Shown in pieces: positions 6,501 through 11,321 of a DNA stretch of 11,321 nt; the stretch's first letter is position 1; each line of letters opens with the position of its first letter. The notes under the pieces are model-generated. The model was not told the origin of the DNA. It searched no databases and was given only the letters and a program-made list of their open reading frames with translations. The position numbers and the translations under genes are program-made. Where the stretch lies: the NCBI GenBank assembly GCA_017694145.1, contig JADINF010000113.1:1-11321 (forward strand), given 5' to 3'. This DNA comes from Candidatus Stercoripulliclostridium pullicola (GTDB lineage Bacteria; Bacillota; Clostridia; Christensenellales; DTU072).

Positions 6501-7110
6501 ATCTGAATAACGGTGGTGCAGTATTCTAGTCAGGTGCGGTGCAATCGAGGGCGGGGTTAAAATACCGCTAAAGAGCATATCGATGAAGTTCCTTGTGTTT
6601 GCTTGCGTTGCCCAAACGCGGGTTGATGCTGGGAGTTAAGGTTTTTGGGCGACCGGTAACGGCATATCGGAGACGACCCAATTTCCGTGGAGACCCATAT
6701 CGGTGGAATACGTCGGGACGTTCGCTCCCGGGCGTTCTACTGAATGGGATTAAACCTGCAATGCGGTAATCAATATCTGTGTGCAGAGTAGCTTGCCTTG
6801 AGTGGAGTCGCGTGAATTAAGGTATCGGGCAAGTTGCGATACGCGAATCGCAGTTTGCCTCTGCTTATGAAACCTTCTCTGCAAAAGAGGATAGATTGCA
6901 TCAAATCTGTAAAAGAAATTTTCTAGACTGTTTTAATCCGAGGATTATAGTGTGTACTTAGTGGCGATTCGGTTGCGCGTGGAGTAATCGCGCGATGCGG
7001 GGTTCAAAAGGAAACTGCTCGGACGGCGACGACGAGTATCCCGCAGGGAAACCCTACCGAACCTGATGGCGCAAGGTTTACTCGGATTATTGCCACCGTT
7101 ATTCGTATAA
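6501..7110 (+). ncRNA. ole: OLE RNA (Ornate Large Extremophilic RNA)
   Basis: There is no gene between xseB and the next reading frame (about 790 bases), yet the region is rich in paired segments. The ends pair perfectly over 12 bp: 6505-6516 with 7093-7104. Further helices I can pair by eye: 6934-6942 with 7081-7089 (9 bp, long range); 6828-6840 with 6847-6859 (13 bp, loop ACGCGA); 6796-6801 with 6817-6822; 6645-6651 with 6674-6681 (one bulge); 6710-6718 with 6726-6735 (one bulge); 6973-6979 with 6989-6995; 6996-7001 with 7040-7045 enclosing 7016-7021 with 7033-7038. The length of about 600 nt, the position between xseB and tlyA-argR-recN, and the OapA gene directly downstream are the known setting of OLE RNA. 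OLE forms a membrane-bound RNP with OapA (and OapB, OapC, not in this window) and affects cold, alcohol and Mg2+ stress tolerance in H. halodurans; its chemical activity is not known. I have not aligned it to the Rfam model. RNase P RNA and tmRNA do not fit. Confidence 0.9.
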
Positions 7111-7153
7111 TTATAAGTTTGACCGTGCGGTCTTGAGTTTACCGCTGAAATAA

Positions 7154-7891
7154 ATGAAGGAGTTATCGGAGACAGTGGGAACAGAGAATAAGATTACAGC
7201 CCTGTCCGACGACAGGAGCGCGGACAGTTCCGGAGCGGTAGTGCCGCAAGAATGCGAGAAGCAGGATAAGTCGGATAAAGCCGTTAAAAACGACAAAACG
7301 GCTAAATCCGAAACCAAAAACGATAAGAAGCATAAAGACGACCGCGTTAAAAATTCTAAAAAGCCGCTGAGCAAGGGCACGATATGGACTATCAAGATAA
7401 CCGTCGTGACTTTTGTTTTGTCGGCGTTCTTTTCTTTCATATCCGAACTTACTTCGTCTAACGCTCATATAAGCTTAATGGCGATATTGCTTATAGTACT
7501 CGTCGCGTTGAGTATCGTGACCGACGCGATAGGAGTGGCGGCTACCTCCTGTGACCTCGCTCCTTTGCTCGCTATGGCAAGCAGGAAAGAACCGGGGAGC
7601 AAAAAGGCGATAATGCTCGTCAAGAACGCCGAGCGCGTTTCGAATATATGTTGCGACGTGATAGGCGATATCTGCGGCATCGTAAGCGGTGCGTGCACTT
7701 TAGCGATAGTCATCAAGATCACTGTCGATAATCCCACTGCCAATTACTGGGTGAGCATACTTTTGTCGAGTATAGTAGCCGCGGTGACGGTAGGCGGTAA
7801 ATCCTTTTTCAAAGCGATTGCCGTCAACAACAGCAAAGAACTCATAATGTTCGTCGCTCGCATACTTAGCGTGTTTTCCAAAGATAAATAG
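7154..7891 (+). CDS. oapA: OapA, OLE RNA-associated membrane protein
   Basis: This gene encodes up to 245 residues. Residues 1-75 are hydrophilic, with many Lys, Asp and Ser. Four hydrophobic segments follow (about 77-97, 106-126, 165-190, 198-215). Between TM2 and TM3 is a conserved-looking block, D-A-I-G-V-A-A-T-S-C-D-L-A-P-L-L-A-M-A-S (124-143), then a basic loop S-R-K-E-P-G-S-K-K-A (143-152) and V-K-N-A-E-R-V-S-N (156-164). TM3 starts with D-V-I-G-D (168-172), matching the D-x-x-x-D motif recalled for OapA. OapA binds OLE RNA and anchors it at the membrane, reportedly two proteins per RNA. The gene starts about 50 bases after the RNA's closing helix. ATG 7154 has no Shine-Dalgarno sequence; GTG 7175, in frame, has AAGGAG (7157-7162) twelve bases upstream and GGAG (7168-7171) three bases upstream, so a 238-residue form is possible. 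Confidence 0.88.
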   Translation: MKELSETVGTENKITALSDDRSADSSGAVVPQECEKQDKSDKAVKNDKTAKSETKNDKKHKDDRVKNSKKPLSKGTIWTIKITVVTFVLSAFFSFISELTSSNAHISLMAILLIVLVALSIVTDAIGVAATSCDLAPLLAMASRKEPGSKKAIMLVKNAERVSNICCDVIGDICGIVSGACTLAIVIKITVDNPTANYWVSILLSSIVAAVTVGGKSFFKAIAVNNSKELIMFVARILSVFSKDK

Positions 7892-7901
7892 AAGTAGGAA
7901 G

Positions 7902-8627
7902 ATGAGATTGGACGTATATTTGGCAGAAACGGGACTCGCGCGTTCGCGCACCCACGCGGACAATCTCATAAAACTGGGGAAAGTTTTCGTTAACGGTGTG
8001 CCCGAGGGGAAGCCTTCCCGTAACGTAAGCGGCGCGGAAACCGTTACCGTCGATCGCGCGGACGATTACGCTTCGCTCGGCGGGCTCAAACTCGTCAAAG
8101 CTTTCGATTGTTTCGGGATTTCTCCCGCAGGCAAAGTTTGTATAGACATCGGGGCTTCAAACGGCGGATTTACGGACGTAATGTTAAGGGGCGGCGCGCG
8201 TAAGGTGTATTGCGTGGATATAGGAGAGTGCGCGTTGCCCGAAGAAATGCGTTCCGACGAGCGCGTAGCGGTGCGCGACAGACTAAACGCGCGATATCTT
8301 TCCTTCGAGGATATAGGAATAAAAGCCGATATCGTCACCGTGGACGTTTCGTTCATTTCGCTTACTTACATACTTCCCGCGCTCGTACAATTTCTTGACA
8401 AAGATTCGGTTATAATAGCGCTCGTCAAGCCTCAATTCGAAGTCGGCAGAGCGGAACTGACCAAAAGCGGCATAGTCAAAAGCCGCCGCGCGGCGCTCAA
8501 AGCCGTCGATAACGTCAAGACTTTTGCCGGGCAACTCGGATTATGCGTTTCGGACACCGCCGAAGCGCCGCATCCTTTCGTAAACAAGAATTACGAATAC
8601 CTTTTAGCCTTACGAAAAAAGCAATAA
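7902..8627 (+). CDS. tlyA: TlyA-family 2'-O-methyltransferase (S4 + FtsJ-like)
   Basis: 241 residues, slightly short of the usual 270 or so. An N-terminal S4 RNA-binding domain (1-58; R-L-D-V-Y-L-A, S-R-x-x-A-x-x-L-I-x-x-G-x-V-x-V-N-G) leads into a Rossmann methyltransferase with the SAM motif D-I-G-A-S-N-G-G-F-T-D (82-92) and V-D-I-G (105-108). The K-D-K-E tetrad of 2'-O-ribose methyltransferases is met by K63 (S-L-G-G-L-K), D148 (V-D-V-S-F-I-S), K176 (V-K-P-Q-F-E) and E232 (N-Y-E-Y-L-L), with family-typical spacing. Mycobacterial TlyA methylates 16S and 23S rRNA; the Clostridia/Bacillus version (YqxC) is annotated as hemolysin or rRNA methylase, probably an rRNA modifier. A short AGGAAG lies right before the ATG. 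The gene is ten bases after oapA and likely shares the OLE transcript. Confidence 0.93.
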   Translation: MRLDVYLAETGLARSRTHADNLIKLGKVFVNGVPEGKPSRNVSGAETVTVDRADDYASLGGLKLVKAFDCFGISPAGKVCIDIGASNGGFTDVMLRGGARKVYCVDIGECALPEEMRSDERVAVRDRLNARYLSFEDIGIKADIVTVDVSFISLTYILPALVQFLDKDSVIIALVKPQFEVGRAELTKSGIVKSRRAALKAVDNVKTFAGQLGLCVSDTAEAPHPFVNKNYEYLLALRKKQ

Positions 8628-8655
8628 ATATTATTTACGTTTTTGTTCGTTTCCC

Positions 8656-8684
8656 TTGTATAAAATCCCGAATAGCTGTATAAT
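8656..8684 (+). promoter_or_regulatory. Promoter of nadK-argR-recN
   Basis: TTGTAT (8656-8661) and a perfect TATAAT (8679-8684) with a 17-base spacer, in the 63-base gap after tlyA. Only six bases separate the -10 box from the ATG of nadK at 8691, so the transcript should start at or within a base of the start codon. I see no convincing intrinsic terminator in the gap, so read-through from tlyA is possible too. Confidence 0.78.
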
Positions 8685-8690
8685 AGCAAT

Positions 8691-9539
8691 ATGAAAATCG
8701 GTATTTATGCAAATTTGTTCAGGGACCTCAACGGTAACGCGACCAGAGCGTTATATAAGGCGCTCGGCGATAAAGGCGTCGAAGTGCTTTTATCCGACGA
8801 ATTGAGATGCCTGGGACTCGACGCTCGCTATTACAGCCGTATCGCGCTTGCCCGCGAAAGCGACGTGGTCGTGGTTTTCGGCGGCGACGGTACGATACTG
8901 CGCATCGCGCGCGAATGTGCCCGTTACGACGCCATGATATTCGCGGTAAATCTCGGTCACAGAGGCTTTCTTGCCGAGTCCGACGCCGCCAATATGGCGG
9001 TCAACGTAGAAGAGCTTCTGCACGGGAATTATGTCGCGGATTCCAGAGCTTTTCTCGAAGTGCGCGCCAAATGCAGTAAATTTTACGCGCTGAACGAAGT
9101 GGTGCTTGCGCGCGGTACGCGCACAAAAGTCATGAAATCCGAAGTCAGACTCAACGGCGCGCTCGTGGACAGATACACTTCGGACGGCATAATCATAAGC
9201 ACGCCCACGGGAAGCACGGCTTACAATCTTTCGGCAGGCGGTCCGATAATCGCGCCTGACGTCGACGCGCTGGTAATTACGCCGATAAGCGCACATTCTT
9301 TGCATTCACGCCCGATAGTAGTCAACAACAAGAACGAGATCTGGGTGGAAGTTCAGCACGCGGAGCCGCACGCGCATCTCAATATCGACGGCGAAGACGT
9401 ATTGAATCTTGCCGACGGCGATACGATAACCGTGACGAAATCGGATCTGAGCGTTCGCTTTATGCGGCTCACGACCTATAATTATTACGAAAAACTGCTT
9501 GAAAAAATGCGTTACTGGAGCTCTTTCGATAATGAATAG
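8691..9539 (+). CDS. nadK: NAD kinase
   Basis: 282 residues, typical for the family. It phosphorylates NAD to NADP using ATP or polyphosphate in the cytosol. Visible motifs in order: G-G-D-G-T (64-68), the metal/ATP loop with the catalytic aspartate; N-L-G-H-R-G-F-L-A-E (87-96); A-L-N-E-V-V-L-A-R-G (133-142), with the N-E pair that binds NAD; S-D-G-I-I-I-S-T-P-T-G-S-T-A-Y-N-L-S-A-G-G-P (164-185); and L-H-S-R-P-I-V (204-210). The N-terminal domain is Rossmann-like and the C-terminal half a beta-sandwich. No Shine-Dalgarno sequence precedes the ATG and the promoter lies immediately upstream, so leaderless translation is likely. argR follows 32 bases downstream, as in many Clostridia. Confidence 0.97.
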   Translation: MKIGIYANLFRDLNGNATRALYKALGDKGVEVLLSDELRCLGLDARYYSRIALARESDVVVVFGGDGTILRIARECARYDAMIFAVNLGHRGFLAESDAANMAVNVEELLHGNYVADSRAFLEVRAKCSKFYALNEVVLARGTRTKVMKSEVRLNGALVDRYTSDGIIISTPTGSTAYNLSAGGPIIAPDVDALVITPISAHSLHSRPIVVNNKNEIWVEVQHAEPHAHLNIDGEDVLNLADGDTITVTKSDLSVRFMRLTTYNYYEKLLEKMRYWSSFDNE

Positions 9540-9571
9540 TATCCCGCTCGCGTTAAGTAAAAGGAGTAGAA

Positions 9572-10018
9572 ATGTCTAAACAAACACGTCAGGACGCCAT
9601 TTTGGCGTTGATAAGGGACAACGAGATAGAAACGCAGAACGACCTCGTCGAAATGCTCATCAAATCCGGTTACGCCGTCACGCAGGCGACCGTATCCCGC
9701 GATATACAGGAGCTCGGGCTTATCAAATCGACTCCGAGCGGTAAGGGTAAATCGCGTTACGTCAAGCCTCTCGATCCCAAACTTCAGCGACTCAAAACGT
9801 TGTTTCATCAATCGGTATTGAGCATAGACTATACCGGCAACATGATAGTCATACATACGATAGTCGGCTCCGCAAATACCGCGGCAATGCTTATCGACAG
9901 CATTTCCGATCCCGAAATAATGGGTACGATCGCGGGGGACGATACGATACTGATTATCGTTAAACACGCCGAAGCCACCGAAAAAACGGTGAATACTCTC
10001 AAAGAATTTCTCGACTGA
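9572..10018 (+). CDS. argR: ArgR/AhrC arginine repressor
   Basis: 148 residues with the two ArgR domains. The N-terminal winged helix (1-68) holds Q-A-T-V-S-R-D-I-Q-E-L (38-48), the DNA-recognition helix. The C-terminal oligomerisation and arginine-binding domain (about 75-148) has V-G-S-A-N-T-A-A-M-L-I-D (98-109) and G-T-I-A-G-D-D-T-I (118-126), where the paired aspartates contact arginine and hold the hexamer. With arginine bound it represses arginine biosynthesis and activates catabolism. A strong Shine-Dalgarno sequence (AAAGGAG, about 9559-9565) precedes the ATG. No arginine genes are in the window, so its targets lie elsewhere; placement before recN is a conserved Bacillota arrangement. 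I found no clear ARG box here. Confidence 0.96.
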   Translation: MSKQTRQDAILALIRDNEIETQNDLVEMLIKSGYAVTQATVSRDIQELGLIKSTPSGKGKSRYVKPLDPKLQRLKTLFHQSVLSIDYTGNMIVIHTIVGSANTAAMLIDSISDPEIMGTIAGDDTILIIVKHAEATEKTVNTLKEFLD

Positions 10019-10029
10019 ACGGAAATCAA

Positions 10030-11321
10030 ATGATAACTTCGCTTTACGTCAAAAACATAGCGCTCATCGAAGAATTACGGCTGGAACTTGCGAGCGGACT
10101 GAACATCCTTTCGGGTGAAACCGGCGCAGGTAAATCGATAATAATCGACAGCCTTAATTTTGTATTGGGCGACAGGGCGGACCGTAGCCTTATCAGGCAC
10201 GGCACTTCGTCGGCCTGCGTTCAGGTGGTATTTACCGACGACGATAAACCTGAAATAGCGGCGCTTATGGAAGAATTCGGCATAGAACGCGACGAAAACG
10301 TTATAGTCCGTCGCGTGATGCAGGACAACGGCAGGGGCGAAGCGCGCGTGAATAATGTGCCCGTAACGTTGCAACAGCTGCGCAGACTTGTGGTTTTGCT
10401 CGTAGACGTACATTCTCAACACGAGCACCAGAATTTACTTAACGAAGCCAATCACATCGGTATCCTCGACAAATATATCGTCGGTTTCGAAGCCGTACAT
10501 AAAGAATATCTCGCGCATTACGACAAATACCGTAATACGCTTACCGATATAGCGGCTTTCGGAGACGAGTCGGCGCGCGCAAGACGGGCGGATACGCTCG
10601 AATATCAGCTTGCCGAGATAGAGAGGATCTCTCCCGAAGAGGGAGAAGAAGAGGAGCTCGGCGCAAAGCGAGATAAGTTCCGCAATGCCGAAAAGATATT
10701 GACCGCGCTGAATACCGCTTCCGCGCTTATAGATTCGGATGACGGAACGGGGGCGTTAAGCTCTATACAGAACGCAGGCAGGGAACTTAATGCCATCGAC
10801 CGTTACGATCCCGCATATTCGTCGATAGCCGAACGGCTCGACGGGGTCAAGATAGAGTTGAGGGATATAGCGGACGAAATTCAGAGCGAACTGGCTTCCG
10901 CCGAATACGATCCCCGCGAAGCCCGCGTGACCGAAGAACGGCTCGAGGAGTTAAAAAAATTAAAAAGAAAATACGGCGATTTTGCGGATATGGCGCGTTT
11001 TGTCGAGGACGCGACCAAAGAACTCGAGGAAATAAAAAACGCGGGAGAGAAGCTCGTAGCGCTCAATGCGCTTGCCGAACAAGAAGGCGCCGCTACCGTA
11101 AAATACGCAAAAAAGCTGCACGAAGCGCGCGTTACGGCGGCAAAAGGCTTTTCTATGGCGATAGAGCGAAACCTTAAAGAGCTGGGAATGAAAAGCGCAA
11201 AGTTCGAAACGGTGACCGAATTCCCGGAAGGCGACGAAAATATACTTGCCGGGTGCGGCATGCGCGGCGCCGACTCCGTACGCTTCGTGATATCGCCGAA
11301 CCTCGGCGAGCCGCTCAAACC
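10030..11321 (+). CDS. recN: RecN, DNA repair ATPase (3' end outside window)
   Basis: The frame opens at ATG 10030, 11 bases after the argR stop, and stays open to the window edge (430 codons; full-length RecN is about 550-580). It starts L-x-V-K-N-I-A-L-I-E-E-L, then Walker A G-E-T-G-A-G-K-S (29-36), a V-L-G-D-R-A-D turn, and the Q-loop-side motif H-S-Q-H-E-H-Q (128-134), all RecN signatures. A long charged coiled coil (about 150-385) follows and the C-terminal lobe begins with L-x-M-x-x-A-x-F. The signature motif and Walker B are beyond the end. RecN is an SMC-like protein that gathers and holds DNA ends during double-strand break repair. Only a weak GGAAA (10021-10025) precedes the ATG. 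An antisense reading frame over 10881-11318 is a shadow of its codon use. Confidence 0.96.
   Translation, partial: MITSLYVKNIALIEELRLELASGLNILSGETGAGKSIIIDSLNFVLGDRADRSLIRHGTSSACVQVVFTDDDKPEIAALMEEFGIERDENVIVRRVMQDNGRGEARVNNVPVTLQQLRRLVVLLVDVHSQHEHQNLLNEANHIGILDKYIVGFEAVHKEYLAHYDKYRNTLTDIAAFGDESARARRADTLEYQLAEIERISPEEGEEEELGAKRDKFRNAEKILTALNTASALIDSDDGTGALSSIQNAGRELNAIDRYDPAYSSIAERLDGVKIELRDIADEIQSELASAEYDPREARVTEERLEELKKLKRKYGDFADMARFVEDATKELEEIKNAGEKLVALNALAEQEGAATVKYAKKLHEARVTAAKGFSMAIERNLKELGMKSAKFETVTEFPEGDENILAGCGMRGADSVRFVISPNLGEPLK

Noticed and set aside
6501..7110. The structured region as RNase P RNA, tmRNA, or a GOLLD/ROOL-type large RNA.
   Set aside because: I see none of the conserved RNase P core or a tmRNA tRNA-like end with CCA, and the locus is not phage-like. 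The xseB-oapA-tlyA context points to OLE.
7106..7111. A perfect TATAAT just after the OLE closing helix, which could be a promoter for oapA.
   Set aside because: There is no acceptable -35 box 16-18 bases upstream (the sequence there is CGGATT, part of a conserved long-range helix) and the area is generally AT-rich.
7121..7140. Hairpin GACC/GGTC followed by TTGAGTTT as a terminator between OLE and oapA.
   Set aside because: The stem is only four base pairs and the tail is not a T run. It may mark an RNA 3' end, but I cannot support a terminator call.
8628..8655. AT-rich inverted repeat after tlyA (TAAAT/ATTTA) as a terminator.
   Set aside because: A five-base A/T-only stem is too weak, and no T run follows directly.

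Overview
The window looks like chromosomal DNA from an endospore-forming member of the Bacillota, most likely a Clostridia-type anaerobe. The reasons are a complete spoIIIA operon, the asp23-nusB-xseA-xseB and tlyA-nadK-argR-recN gene order usual for these bacteria, and an OLE RNA locus, which is known mainly from Gram-positive anaerobes and extremophiles. All genes lie on the + strand and are tightly packed, often with 1- or 4-base stop/start overlaps. I see no insertion sequence, CRISPR array, tRNA or rRNA, and the genus cannot be told from the sequence.

Layout. (1) 1-4023: the sporulation operon spoIIIAA (3' end only) to spoIIIAH. It encodes the mother-cell half of the channel that feeds the forespore. 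It ends at a strong intrinsic terminator at 4066-4093. (2) 4126-6362: a promoter, then asp23-like gene, nusB, xseA and xseB, closed by an intrinsic terminator near 6427-6452. (3) 6466-8627: a new consensus promoter, then a stretch of about 600 bases with no gene that folds into many helices and is closed by a perfect 12-bp end-to-end helix. I identify it as OLE (Ornate Large Extremophilic) RNA. Right after it comes the membrane protein OapA, the known OLE RNA partner, then tlyA. (4) 8656-11321: a further consensus promoter, then nadK, argR and recN (3' end outside the window).

The most notable content is the OLE RNA/OapA pair. OLE is among the largest and most structured bacterial non-coding RNAs. 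It forms a membrane-associated ribonucleoprotein with OapA and has been tied to tolerance of cold, alcohol and magnesium stress in Halalkalibacterium (Bacillus) halodurans; its biochemical activity is unknown. The pair is therefore described elsewhere and is not a new class. This copy has features of its own: what appears to be a private promoter behind a terminator, a long lysine/aspartate-rich N-terminal extension on OapA, and no isoprenoid genes (ispA, dxs) between xseB and tlyA.

A second pattern is that two of the promoters, before asp23 and nadK, place their -10 box only 6-7 bases from the ATG with no Shine-Dalgarno sequence in between. This predicts leaderless mRNAs.
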